DNA from: CAZAIO01 sp964485235
Lineage (GTDB): Bacteria > Chloroflexota > Dehalococcoidia > GIF9 > UBA5629
Length of the DNA stretch: 10,015 nucleotides
NCBI GenBank assembly: GCA_964485235.1
Contig: CAZAIO010000101.1
Coordinates: 1-10,015 of the forward strand
Reading direction: 5' to 3'
In this document: positions 1 through 7,274 of the stretch, piece by piece
Numbering within the stretch: the stretch's first letter is position 1
Layout: each line of letters begins with the position of its first letter
The notes under the pieces: generated by a model
The model's database searches: none
What the model was told of the DNA's origin: nothing
Seen by the model: only the letters and a program-made list of their open reading frames with translations
Program-made: the position numbers and the translations under genes

Positions 1-1
1 C

Positions 2-490
2 TGCGATGAAAAAGGTAAGGCAATTGAGTTCCTTATGAATGATAAATGCGCTGCGGGAACAGGTCGCGGGCTGGAGGTTATATCGGATATATTAAAGATA
101 CCTCTCCCCGAAATGGGGGCTGCTTCATTTGAAGTGAAGAATAAACCTCCTCAGATTAGTAATACCTGTGTTGTTTTTGCCAGGAGCGAATTAAAAGCCA
201 TGCGGATGAAGGGATATTCTGTAAGTGAGTTGTTAGCGGCTTATATGGAAAGCATAAGCGACAGGGTTATCGGACTCATTCAACGCCTTAAGCTGGAGAA
301 AGAATTGGCCATCTCCGGCGGCATCGCAAAAAATATAGGCATTGTTAAAAGAATTGAAGATAAACTGGATTTAAAGGTGCTGGAGGCAAAGCCTGACCCG
401 GTCATTGCCGGAGCTTTAGGCGCTGCATTGTTTGCCAGGGATTTTCTTATCAGGCAAAAAGGAATGAAAACAGGCGAGCAAAATAATTGA
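2..490 (+). CDS. 2-hydroxyacyl-CoA dehydratase / benzoyl-CoA reductase activator ATPase, C-terminal part
   Basis: The reading frame is open to the left edge, so the gene starts outside the window and the ATG at 35 is internal. About 162 residues are visible; family members have about 260-270, so the N-terminal part of the ATPase fold is missing. Seen: the activator motif NDKCAAGTGR at 38-67, whose Cys (47-49) is a cluster ligand; a second conserved Cys in SNTCVVFA (167-169), 40 residues later, the usual spacing; the nucleotide-site motif ISGGIAKN (about 311-334); and the C-terminal GALGAALFA. In this family (HgdC, FldI, HadI, BcrA/BcrD) a homo- or heterodimer holds one [4Fe-4S] between subunits, takes an electron from ferredoxin or flavodoxin, and drives it into the catalytic component with ATP in the cytoplasm. 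Position ahead of dehydratase subunits supports this. It could be either a dehydratase activator or one half of a BcrAD-type pair; the second half could lie upstream. Confidence 0.95.
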   Translation, partial: CDEKGKAIEFLMNDKCAAGTGRGLEVISDILKIPLPEMGAASFEVKNKPPQISNTCVVFARSELKAMRMKGYSVSELLAAYMESISDRVIGLIQRLKLEKELAISGGIAKNIGIVKRIEDKLDLKVLEAKPDPVIAGALGAALFARDFLIRQKGMKTGEQNN

Positions 491-491
491 C

Positions 492-518
492 CCCTATTAT
501 AATGAAAGCATTATAGGG
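492..518 (+). other. Bulged hairpin just after the activator stop codon
   Basis: CCCTAT (492-497) pairs with ATAGGG (513-518), and AATG (501-504) pairs with CATT (509-512), closing an AAAG loop; TAT at 498-500 is a bulge. It starts two bases after the stop codon. The bases that follow are ATTTAAATAATC, with no clean run of T, so a rho-independent terminator is doubtful. It may be a weak terminator, an attenuator or an mRNA-stability element that sets the activator level relative to downstream genes. Confidence 0.4.
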
Positions 519-561
519 ATTTAAATAATCGATAATACTACGATCTGGAGGTATAATCACG

Positions 562-1779
562 ATGACAGGCGCTTTGAGCGGAATTCGAATTATTGACTGG
601 GGAGCATTTCATCATGGTATGGGCGGCAGTTATATGCTGGGGGATTTAGGCGCCGATGTGATACATATCGAAGACCGTATCAAGGGAGATATGTCACGGG
701 GAGTCCATTCGCTTTATGGGAGTTCTACTTTGCTACCGAAAGGACGTAACGTCCTTTTTGAGACAACAAACCGCAATAAGAAGAGTATTACCCTTGATGT
801 GACCAAAGAAAAGGGGAGAGAGATAGTCTACGATCTGGTAAAAAATTCGGACGTTTTCCTCACCAATTTCAGGCAGGAAGCAGCTCTAAAACACAAGCTG
901 GACTACGAGACCCTTACTAAATATAATCCCAAGATTATCTACGCTTTTGCGTCAGCATACGGTTCCAAAGGTCCTCTCTCTAAAAAGCGCGGATTTGATC
1001 CGATCGGGCTGGCGAATTCAGGAATCATGTGGCGTCTTGGCGACCGTGATCAGGATGAACCATTACAACCTTGCGGTTTCATTGCCGATAGCTCCGGAGC
1101 TACAATGGCAGCGTATGGAATACTTGCCGCACTCGTGGCACGGGAAAGATTGGGGATAGGTCAATTTATTGAAGTGTCACTTCTTGGCTCGATGATTCAT
1201 ATGCAATCGGCTAATGTAAATTCAACCTTGTTCACCGGACGGCCTTTTGCACGACACTCCCGTGCAAGGTCACGAAATCCTCTTTCCAATATGTATAAAT
1301 GCTCCGATGATAAATGGCTGATACTTGCTGAACCACAATCCAATACATACTGGGATAAATTTTGTACAGCTATGAATAAAGAGGAACTCAGGGAGTACGA
1401 TGACGAGATGAAGCGGGGTAAAAATTGTGAATTTATCAACAGTACGCTGGCAGATATCTTTATAACGCGAACGAGAAATGAATGGTTGGCTATACTGGAG
1501 AAAGAAGTTGGTGAGATGGTGTTCAACGCTATTCTTGATATCACGGATCTGCCGGATCATCCCCAGGTGCTTGAGAATCAGTATATTGTCGATGTGCCTG
1601 ATTATCCGGCGGATGCCGATATAAAAATGGTGGGTTTTCCCGTGAAATTCAGCGCAACTCCATGTCGAATACAACGACCTGCACCTGAGTGGGGTGAACA
1701 TACCGAAGCGGTATTGATGGATGTCTGCGGTTATGACTGGGAGCGTATAGGGCAGTTAAAAGAAGAAGAGGTAATCTGA
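562..1779 (+). CDS. Class III (CaiB/BaiF) CoA-transferase 1
   Basis: Protein of 405 residues, the normal length for family III CoA-transferases, which move CoA from a CoA thioester to a free acid through an aspartyl-CoA intermediate. Seen: the N-terminal GIRIIDWGAF start of the Rossmann-like domain, LGADVIHIED (about residues 29-38), NRNKKSITLDV (about 70-80), GSKGPLSKKRGFD (about 134-146), and FIADSSGATMAAYG, in which Asp176 sits 25 residues before the Gln of GIGQ, the spacing of the catalytic Asp in formyl-CoA transferase. The catalytic residue is therefore present. The start is supported by GGAGG at 547-551, ten bases ahead of the ATG. It lies between the activator and the dehydratase subunits, as the transferase does in fldA/hadA-type clusters, so it probably activates the dehydratase substrate by exchange with product CoA. 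The substrate is not predictable from sequence. Confidence 0.93.
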   Translation: MTGALSGIRIIDWGAFHHGMGGSYMLGDLGADVIHIEDRIKGDMSRGVHSLYGSSTLLPKGRNVLFETTNRNKKSITLDVTKEKGREIVYDLVKNSDVFLTNFRQEAALKHKLDYETLTKYNPKIIYAFASAYGSKGPLSKKRGFDPIGLANSGIMWRLGDRDQDEPLQPCGFIADSSGATMAAYGILAALVARERLGIGQFIEVSLLGSMIHMQSANVNSTLFTGRPFARHSRARSRNPLSNMYKCSDDKWLILAEPQSNTYWDKFCTAMNKEELREYDDEMKRGKNCEFINSTLADIFITRTRNEWLAILEKEVGEMVFNAILDITDLPDHPQVLENQYIVDVPDYPADADIKMVGFPVKFSATPCRIQRPAPEWGEHTEAVLMDVCGYDWERIGQLKEEEVI

Positions 1780-1800
1780 AAATGATGCTATCGGATAAAA

Positions 1801-1806
1801 AGGGGG
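1801..1806 (+). promoter_or_regulatory. Ribosome binding site that supports a GTG start
   Basis: AGGGGG lies nine bases ahead of GTG at 1816. The in-frame stop TGA at 1783-1785 closes the frame upstream, and no ATG falls between that stop and 1816, so GTG is the best start for the BcrC/HgdB-like subunit. Confidence 0.65.
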
Positions 1807-1815
1807 AAAAAAGCA

Positions 1816-2955
1816 GTGTTTGAAGAGTTTCGTAAGATAATTGAACAACGTCATGATTATGCACGGGAATGGAAAAAGAAGACCGGCGGTAAAGTGATCG
1901 GTTATTTTTGTTCAAATGTACCTGAACCGCTTATCTATGCAGCCGGCGTATTGCCGGTCAGGATACTTGGAAGCAGCGAGGCAACACTGGATGCCGAGAA
2001 ATATACTCATCCTATGTGGTGTTCTTTTTGCCGCGACTCTTTCGCACAGGGATTACGGGGACATTATGACTATCTCGATGGCATTGTCAATGTATGCGGT
2101 TGCCAGCATATGCGGCAAGCATATCTTAGCTGGACCAAAAACCTTCCCATCGATTATTCTTATGAAATTACGATGCCCGCAATGAGCCTTCATTATGCAT
2201 CATCGGCGAAGCATTTCAACTGGCGAATAAACCAATTCAAGACTTCACTGGAGCAGTGGCTGGGGAAGTCCTGGATTTATTCGTCGGCACTTGATGATGC
2301 CATCGATGTATATAACACTAACTGGGGTCTGTTAGATCGGATGTACGAATTGAGGAAAGATTTAAATCCACCCTTGTCCGGTGCAGAGGCAATAGATACA
2401 GTTTTAGCCAGTATGGTGATGGACAAAAAAGAACATTCGGAACTGCTTGAAAAAGTACTTGACGAGCTTCCCAAAAGGGAAAAACGTGCTCCTGAGAGTG
2501 CGAGGATAATGTTGATCGGCAGTCCTGTCTATGACGTTAAAATACTTGAATATATCGAGTCTCTCGGCAGCACTATAGTGATCGATGAGAGCTGTATCGG
2601 TCTCAGATATTTTCACGGGCAAATAGAACGTCAGGCGGACCAGGTTGCCGCAATTACATCACGCTATATAAATAGAATTCAATGTCCTCACCATGATCTC
2701 GGATATCCTGGCCATCCGGACAGGGAAAGACCTTCTACTGTTGTTAAACTGGCAAAGGACTACAATGTTGATGGAGCCGTATTCATGCTCCGCAAGTTTT
2801 GTGATACTCACGGGTTTGATTTTCCCGCTGTGAGAGATGCGTTGAAGGAGAACGGGATTTCAGTCCTTGAACTGGATTTAGGTGTTGAAATGCCTCTAGG
2901 TCAATTACGTACGAGGTTTGAGGCTTTCCTGGAGACGTCTATTCTCCCTATCTAG
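1816..2955 (+). CDS. 2-hydroxyacyl-CoA dehydratase / benzoyl-CoA reductase subunit, BcrC/HgdB-like
   Basis: Protein of 379 residues with a GTG start, typical of the smaller catalytic subunit (BcrC, BadD, HgdB, HadC class). Seen in order: GKVIGYFCSNVPEPLIYAAG (about 25-44), the standard N-terminal signature; WCSFCRD (Cys69, Cys72); VCGCQHMRQ (Cys94, Cys96); PPLSG (about 185-189); RIMLIGSPVYD (about 230-240); DESCIGLRYF (about 257-266); VDGAVFMLRKFCDTH (Cys329); and GQLRTRFEAFLE at the C-terminus. By alignment with remembered family members the three [4Fe-4S] ligands are Cys69, Cys96 and Cys329, so the cluster site looks intact. With the next gene it should form the heterodimeric catalytic component fed by the activator. 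It starts 36 bp after CoA-transferase 1, consistent with one transcript. It could serve a dehydratase or a dearomatising reductase; these are hard to tell apart from sequence alone. Confidence 0.92.
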   Translation: MFEEFRKIIEQRHDYAREWKKKTGGKVIGYFCSNVPEPLIYAAGVLPVRILGSSEATLDAEKYTHPMWCSFCRDSFAQGLRGHYDYLDGIVNVCGCQHMRQAYLSWTKNLPIDYSYEITMPAMSLHYASSAKHFNWRINQFKTSLEQWLGKSWIYSSALDDAIDVYNTNWGLLDRMYELRKDLNPPLSGAEAIDTVLASMVMDKKEHSELLEKVLDELPKREKRAPESARIMLIGSPVYDVKILEYIESLGSTIVIDESCIGLRYFHGQIERQADQVAAITSRYINRIQCPHHDLGYPGHPDRERPSTVVKLAKDYNVDGAVFMLRKFCDTHGFDFPAVRDALKENGISVLELDLGVEMPLGQLRTRFEAFLETSILPI

Positions 2956-3056
2956 GATTAATGATATTCGGTGAGCATTGACAGTGAAATGTAATCTGCA
3001 ACGGAAAAGAGAGAAGACAGACCTATCCGGTTTTATCACTGTGCCGGACAGAATTA

Positions 3057-3084
3057 TTACCGAGAAGGTTCGAGTTCCCGGTAA
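3057..3084 (+). other. Hairpin in the gap between the two dehydratase subunit genes
   Basis: TTACCG (3057-3062) pairs with CGGTAA (3079-3084); after one mismatch GAA pairs with TTC. No T-run follows, so this is not a terminator. A second, weaker inverted repeat, TCCGG (3026-3030) with CCGGA (3044-3048), lies just upstream. The 166-bp gap is unusually long between genes whose products should be made 1:1, so an RNA structure that protects or tunes the downstream message is possible. Confidence 0.3.
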
Positions 3085-3121
3085 AGAGAATAAGTAGTGC
3101 TAAGGAAAGAGGGATAAAGCG

Positions 3122-4441
3122 ATGTCAAATAAAGCTGGAACACGGTATCCAACGGAACCGGTTAAATGTTGGTCAAAAATGAAGGAGCTAAGGCGAAAGC
3201 ATTTTCGTCATACATGGGAGGCAACGGAAAAAGGGGATGCAATTATTACGGGGATTACCGGCGGTCCGCTTCATGCATTTCTTGCAGGGTTTGGAGACTT
3301 TGCGAATCCAAGTTTCGGGCCATATTATACCGGGAGTATGAGGGACACTGCACTGAATATCAAATATTCGGAGGCAGCGGAATTTAAAGGATATCCCCGG
3401 GAACTTTGCTCCTCTATGCGCAATCATTTAGGTCAGTTAAGTCTGGGTCTGAGCACTCGAAGTCCTGAAGGAAAGGTCTTTAAACCGACTTTTATTTTAC
3501 AGGAAGCCGAATGTCCTTCCATGTCAAAGACGGCTCAAATCTTTGCAGAGGAGTTGGGTGTTCCTCATTTTATTATAGATGAGTCATATGATGACGTGTA
3601 TGAAAACCGGGTTTTTCTTATAGAGCAATTGCAGGACTGTATCGCATACTTCGAGAAAACAACCGGTCGGAAATTTGACGATGAGTCATTCATCGAAGCG
3701 ATGAAAATCGAGTGTAGAATTGGAAGTGTTATGGCTCAGGTGTTCGAGCTTATGCAGGCAATACCTGCACCTATTGATCTGAGACAAATTCAATCGTTAC
3801 GGCTTCCCACCACGACGGGAAGCCATAAAAAAGAAACGCTTGATTATTGTGAGGAGTTGCTGGCTGAGGTGAAAGACAGGGTCGATAGAGGTATCTCGGC
3901 TCGAGGCATTGAAGAAGCACGTCTGTGTTTTGAAGGACTGCCCCCCTTCTTCTATCCGGATATATATCGCCTGCCGGAACAATATGGTGCAATATTTGTA
4001 ATCGGGGACTTGCCGCTCAGATCATTTTCACTCTGGGATTTAAAAGATGATGGGACCACTACTCCGGCGCCGAGCCTGGAGGAAATGATGAGAATACTCG
4101 GTATGGACGAATTGCGAACAAGGGAAGACGGACTTGTATTACTCGTAGATAACCTCACACGACGTATGTGGCCCGCATGTAATCCCTTTGGTAAGTCCAG
4201 ACTGTTACTTAAACGGGTAGAAGCATGGAAATGCGATGGTGTGATCATTCATATAGACAGGGGTTGTTACGGAGGACAATGTGGGACACTTGATGCGAAG
4301 TGGGACCTTGACAAAGCGGGAATCCCTAATCTGACTTTTGAGGGGAGCCAGGCTGATTGTCGCCTTTTCAATGAAAGAGACACTGTTGAGGCTTTCTATA
4401 CCTTTTTCGAGACAATCGGATTGAAAAGAATGGATAGCTAG
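3122..4441 (+). CDS. 2-hydroxyacyl-CoA dehydratase / benzoyl-CoA reductase subunit, BcrB/HgdA-like
   Basis: Protein of 439 residues, the size of the larger catalytic subunit (BcrB, BadE, FldB, HgdA class). Seen: a basic helical N-terminus (WSKMKELRRKHFRHTWEA), GDAIITGITGGPLHAF (about 38-53), GYPRELCSSMRNHLG (Cys96), ILQEAECPSM (Cys131), AIPAPIDLRQ (about 213-222), CDGVIIHIDRGCYGGQCGTL (Cys371, Cys382, Cys387), and FEGSQADCRLFNERD near the C-terminus. The likely cluster ligands are Cys96, Cys131 and Cys382, so an intact [4Fe-4S] site is expected. The D-x-R near the end is DCR rather than the DPR I remember from BcrB and FldB. GAGGG at 3109-3113, eight bases from the ATG, supports the start. 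It probably pairs with the product of 1816-2955; in this family the larger subunit's cluster takes part in catalysis. The HIDRGC and GSQAD stretches look nearer to dehydratases than to BcrB, but this is weak evidence. Confidence 0.92.
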   Translation: MSNKAGTRYPTEPVKCWSKMKELRRKHFRHTWEATEKGDAIITGITGGPLHAFLAGFGDFANPSFGPYYTGSMRDTALNIKYSEAAEFKGYPRELCSSMRNHLGQLSLGLSTRSPEGKVFKPTFILQEAECPSMSKTAQIFAEELGVPHFIIDESYDDVYENRVFLIEQLQDCIAYFEKTTGRKFDDESFIEAMKIECRIGSVMAQVFELMQAIPAPIDLRQIQSLRLPTTTGSHKKETLDYCEELLAEVKDRVDRGISARGIEEARLCFEGLPPFFYPDIYRLPEQYGAIFVIGDLPLRSFSLWDLKDDGTTTPAPSLEEMMRILGMDELRTREDGLVLLVDNLTRRMWPACNPFGKSRLLLKRVEAWKCDGVIIHIDRGCYGGQCGTLDAKWDLDKAGIPNLTFEGSQADCRLFNERDTVEAFYTFFETIGLKRMDS

Positions 4442-4525
4442 GTGTATTACCTTTAATCATTTTACATAACATTTAGCTAAAGAAATAGTGAGAACCGGCC
4501 GAATATTAAACGAGGAACAGAAACA

Positions 4526-5791
4526 ATGAGAGTGGAATCATCACAGGAATCTCTTTTAACGACATACAGAGTTTTAGATTTAACCGGTGGCGAATGTGAT
4601 TTTTGCGGCAGGATTCTTGCTGACATGGGAGCAGATGTAATAAAAATTGAACCTCCATGCGGGAGCCAGGGAAGAGACATCGGTCCTTATTATCATGATG
4701 TTTCCGATCAGCAGAAGAGCCTTCACTGGCTCGTCTATAATGCGAATAAAAAAGGGATTACATTAGACCTTACCTCAAAGTTGGGAAAAGATATTTTTCA
4801 CCGGCTGGTCAAGACAGCACATATCGTTATTGAATCTTTTCCCCCGGACCATGATTTAAAAAGTTTCTTATCATATGATGAGTTAAAAACAATCAATCCC
4901 CGTATTGTTGCAACCTCAATCACACCGTTTGGCCTTACCGGACCTTATGCGAATTACGAAGCTACCGACTTAATAGGAATAGCCATGGGAGGCGCAATGT
5001 ACCTGACAGGCGATACTGATATGCCTCCCGTTTTTGTCAGTTTTCCTCAAGCTTATCTCCATGCTTCGGCACAGGCTGCAGCGGCCACACTTATTGCACT
5101 ATACCATGTAGATCGCTCGGGGGAAGGCCAGCAGGTCGATGTTTCTATGCATCAAAGTGTAACGGCGCTTACACAAACTGCCGTTCCTTATTGGGAGCTT
5201 TACTCTGAAGTCCTGGCGAGAGCCGGCTCTTACAGAGTTGGGGTAAGTACAAAAGCCAAACTTCGTCAGATATGGAATTGTAAAGATGGCTATGTTGCAT
5301 TCCTTGTCTTTGGCGGTAAAACGGGGGAGAAGTCCAATAAATCACTTATAGAATGGATAGACAGCGAAGGTATGGCAGATGATTTTCTCAAGCAAATGGA
5401 TCCGGCTTTTGATATGGCGTCTTCTGACCAGGAATTCCATGACAGGTTCAGTCAGAGTGTAGAACGCTTTTTTCTGACTCACACGAAAGCAGAACTTTAT
5501 GAGGAGTCCTTAAAAAGAAAGATAATGCTCTATCCGGTATCAAGTGTGAAGGACCTTCTGGAATCGCCACAGCTTAAAGCACGTGGTTTTTGGGATGAGG
5601 TTGAATATCCGAAAGCAGAGTTTGATTGTAATTCACTCATTCATCCGGGAGCTTTTGCAAAGCTTTCGGAAACACCTTTGAAAAGTCAATGTTGTGCTCC
5701 GCTTATCGGCGAATACAATACAGAAATATATAAAGAATTAGGATTATCCGGTGATGATTTGCACTCTTTAAAGCAGGCTAAGGTTATTTAA
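4526..5791 (+). CDS. Class III (CaiB/BaiF) CoA-transferase 2, catalytic Asp missing
   Basis: Protein of 421 residues with the family III fold. Seen: YRVLDLTGGECDFCGRILA then DMGADVIKIEPP (about 14-44), NANKKGITLDLTSKLGKD (about 72-89), TPFGLTGPYANYEATD (about 133-148), SGEGQQVDVSMHQSV (about 198-212). Counting back 25 residues from the Gln of GEGQ (Gln202), where formyl-CoA transferase and both sister proteins here have Asp, this protein has Tyr177 within SFPQAYLHASAQA. It is therefore unlikely to form the aspartyl-CoA intermediate itself. I recall QAYLHA-type sequences from other CoA-transferases, so this may be a subfamily trait rather than decay: the gene is full length with intact frame and a good ribosome site (GAGGA at 4512-4516). 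The adjacent gene has the Asp, so the two probably form a heteromer like the two-subunit benzylsuccinate CoA-transferase (BbsEF). Alternatively it is a CoA-binding protein with another role. Confidence 0.88.
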   Translation: MRVESSQESLLTTYRVLDLTGGECDFCGRILADMGADVIKIEPPCGSQGRDIGPYYHDVSDQQKSLHWLVYNANKKGITLDLTSKLGKDIFHRLVKTAHIVIESFPPDHDLKSFLSYDELKTINPRIVATSITPFGLTGPYANYEATDLIGIAMGGAMYLTGDTDMPPVFVSFPQAYLHASAQAAAATLIALYHVDRSGEGQQVDVSMHQSVTALTQTAVPYWELYSEVLARAGSYRVGVSTKAKLRQIWNCKDGYVAFLVFGGKTGEKSNKSLIEWIDSEGMADDFLKQMDPAFDMASSDQEFHDRFSQSVERFFLTHTKAELYEESLKRKIMLYPVSSVKDLLESPQLKARGFWDEVEYPKAEFDCNSLIHPGAFAKLSETPLKSQCCAPLIGEYNTEIYKELGLSGDDLHSLKQAKVI

Positions 5792-5810
5792 AACGTCAGA
5801 AAGAAGAACC

Positions 5811-5844
5811 CCCGGTTATCCGGGAAACTGCAATGAGGAATTGC
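5811..5844 (+). other. Two tandem small hairpins between CoA-transferases 2 and 3
   Basis: CCCGG (5811-5815) pairs with CCGGG (5820-5824) around a TTAT loop, and GCAAT (5830-5834) pairs with ATTGC (5840-5844) around GAGGA. Neither is followed by a T-run, so I do not call a terminator. The second hairpin hides a GAGGA in its loop. Both lie in the 141-bp gap, which otherwise contains no gene I can support. Confidence 0.3.
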
Positions 5845-5923
5845 GACATTAAGTTCAAAATAGCGGAAATAAACGGGACCTGTTCCTATCGGGTATTTGT
5901 TTATCAGGCAACATACGAAATGT

Positions 5924-5928
5924 GGAGG
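5924..5928 (+). promoter_or_regulatory. Ribosome binding site that fixes the start of CoA-transferase 3
   Basis: GGAGG lies four bases ahead of ATG at 5933. The longer frame that begins at TTG 5897 has no comparable site, and its extra 12 residues do not resemble the family N-terminus. The ATG at 5933 is therefore the better start. Confidence 0.75.
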
Positions 5929-5932
5929 AAAG

Positions 5933-7159
5933 ATGAATTCATCCGGTGAATTAGCATTTGATGGAATAAAAATATGTGATTTTACATGGGCGGGTGTAGG
6001 CCCTTTTACTACCAAGTATTTTGCAGACCATGGCGCAACTGTTGTGAGGATTGAGAGCCTTCATAAACCGGACGGACTCAGAACATCTCCTCCGTTTAAA
6101 GGTGGAGTACGCAATGTTAATAGAGCAGGCCATTTCGCTTTTATGAATGCAAACAAGTATAGTATTGCTCTGAATTTAAATCATCCGCGAGCCAGAGAAG
6201 TTATTGACAAAATGGTATTGTGGGCTGATATCGTAACTGAAAATTTCGTTCCGGGGCAGATGGAAAAATGGGGACTTGATTACGAAAACTTGAAGAAGAT
6301 CAAGCCCGATATAATAATGTATCGTGCAAGCAACCAGGGTCAGACCGGTCCCCATTCTAAACAACCGGGCTTTGGATCTCATCTGGTCGGGCTCTCTGGT
6401 TTTGTTAGTATTACCGGTTGGCCGGACAGAGCGCCGGTACAACCTTACGGCGCTTATACAGATCTGGTCTCCTTTCCACTTGGTGCTTCTGCACTTCTTG
6501 GTGCACTGATATACCGGAATCGTACCGGCAAAGGACAGTGTATTGACCTCTCGCAATTGGAAGCAAGTGTTCATTTTCTTGCACCTTTAATTATGGACTA
6601 TGTAGTTAACAAACGGGAAGCTAACAGAATGGGTAACCGTCATCCTTCTTTTACTCCTCATGGAGTTTACCGGTGCAAAGGGCAGGACAGGTGGTGTGCT
6701 ATCGCTGTATCAAATGATAAGGAATGGGCAGCTTTTTGTCATTGCATCGGTAAACCTGAGTGGATAGACGATGAAAAATTTGCTACCTCTCAATATAGAA
6801 AGAAAAATGAGGATGAATTGGACAGCTTGATTGAGGAGCAAACTCAAAAATTTTCCGCAGAGGAAATGATGTCCGCCATGCAAAGCGCAGGGGTACCGGC
6901 AGGTGTAGTTGGAAATTCTAACGATGTAAGGAACGACCCGCAGTTGAATGCCCGGGGGCACTTCTGGAAAATAGACGGTCATTCGGAAATGGGATCGTTT
7001 CTATATCTCGGTCAGCCGTATACTATGTCAAAAACTCCACCGGAGCCGCGTCTTCCCTCACCTTGTCTTGGTGAGCATACCGAATATGTCTGCAGGCAAT
7101 TTTTGGGTATATCCGACAAAGACTTTCTTGAACTGGAAAATGATGGCGTTTTCGAGTAA
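5933..7159 (+). CDS. Class III (CaiB/BaiF) CoA-transferase 3, catalytic Asp present
   Basis: Protein of 408 residues counted from the ATG at 5933; an upstream TTG at 5897 is open in frame but rejected on ribosome-site grounds. Seen: FDGIKICDFTWAGVGPFTTK (about 9-28), HGATVVRIES (about 33-42), MNANKYSIALNLNHPRARE (about 71-89), SNQGQTGPHSKQPGFG (about 133-148), TGKGQCIDLSQLEAS (about 198-212). Asp177, in GAYTDLVSFP, lies 25 residues before Gln202, exactly the catalytic spacing, and falls at the same residue number as Tyr177 of the preceding protein. The TWAGVGP and HKPDGLR stretches recall transferases for aromatic or dicarboxylic acids of the BbsE/F kind, but this is from memory. The most economical reading is that genes 2 and 3 encode the two subunits of one succinyl-CoA- or acyl-CoA-dependent transferase with this one as the catalytic subunit; it could also act as a homodimer. 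Confidence 0.9.
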   Translation: MNSSGELAFDGIKICDFTWAGVGPFTTKYFADHGATVVRIESLHKPDGLRTSPPFKGGVRNVNRAGHFAFMNANKYSIALNLNHPRAREVIDKMVLWADIVTENFVPGQMEKWGLDYENLKKIKPDIIMYRASNQGQTGPHSKQPGFGSHLVGLSGFVSITGWPDRAPVQPYGAYTDLVSFPLGASALLGALIYRNRTGKGQCIDLSQLEASVHFLAPLIMDYVVNKREANRMGNRHPSFTPHGVYRCKGQDRWCAIAVSNDKEWAAFCHCIGKPEWIDDEKFATSQYRKKNEDELDSLIEEQTQKFSAEEMMSAMQSAGVPAGVVGNSNDVRNDPQLNARGHFWKIDGHSEMGSFLYLGQPYTMSKTPPEPRLPSPCLGEHTEYVCRQFLGISDKDFLELENDGVFE

Positions 7160-7274
7160 CTCGTTTTAAAATGACCTGGTGTAAATTATGATAACGCATA
7201 CTGTAGAATATAGTTATCAGTGCTTAACTGGAATTGCAGATTGCTTACCATTAAATGGATACTGGAATTAATAT

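Noticed and set aside
1197..1701. Minus-strand open frames of 115 and 143 codons inside CoA-transferase 1, and similar frames inside the other genes
   Set aside because: They lie wholly inside well-supported genes, have no family resemblance and no ribosome sites; they are shadows.
1816..4441. Naming the subunits bcrC and bcrB, or fldC and fldB
   Set aside because: Family membership is clear, but dehydratases and benzoyl-CoA reductases share all motifs I can see, so a gene symbol would claim a substrate I cannot support.
5897..5932. N-terminal extension of CoA-transferase 3 from a TTG start
   Set aside because: TTG lacks a ribosome site, the extra 12 residues do not look like the family, and GGAGG sits just before the ATG at 5933.
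5833..5949. Open frame of 38 codons overlapping the start of CoA-transferase 3
   Set aside because: Its ATG lies inside the stem of a small hairpin, it has a poor ribosome site and no recognisable sequence; it most likely arises by chance.
7227..7269. Nine-base direct repeat ACTGGAATT (7227-7235 and 7261-7269)
   Set aside because: Short, only two copies, in AT-rich DNA; it could be chance and matches no known operator.
7234..7274. Possible promoter ahead of the ferredoxin (TTGCAG, then GATACT)
   Set aside because: Matches to the -35 and -10 consensus are weak with an 18-base spacer, and any transcript would start almost at the start codon.
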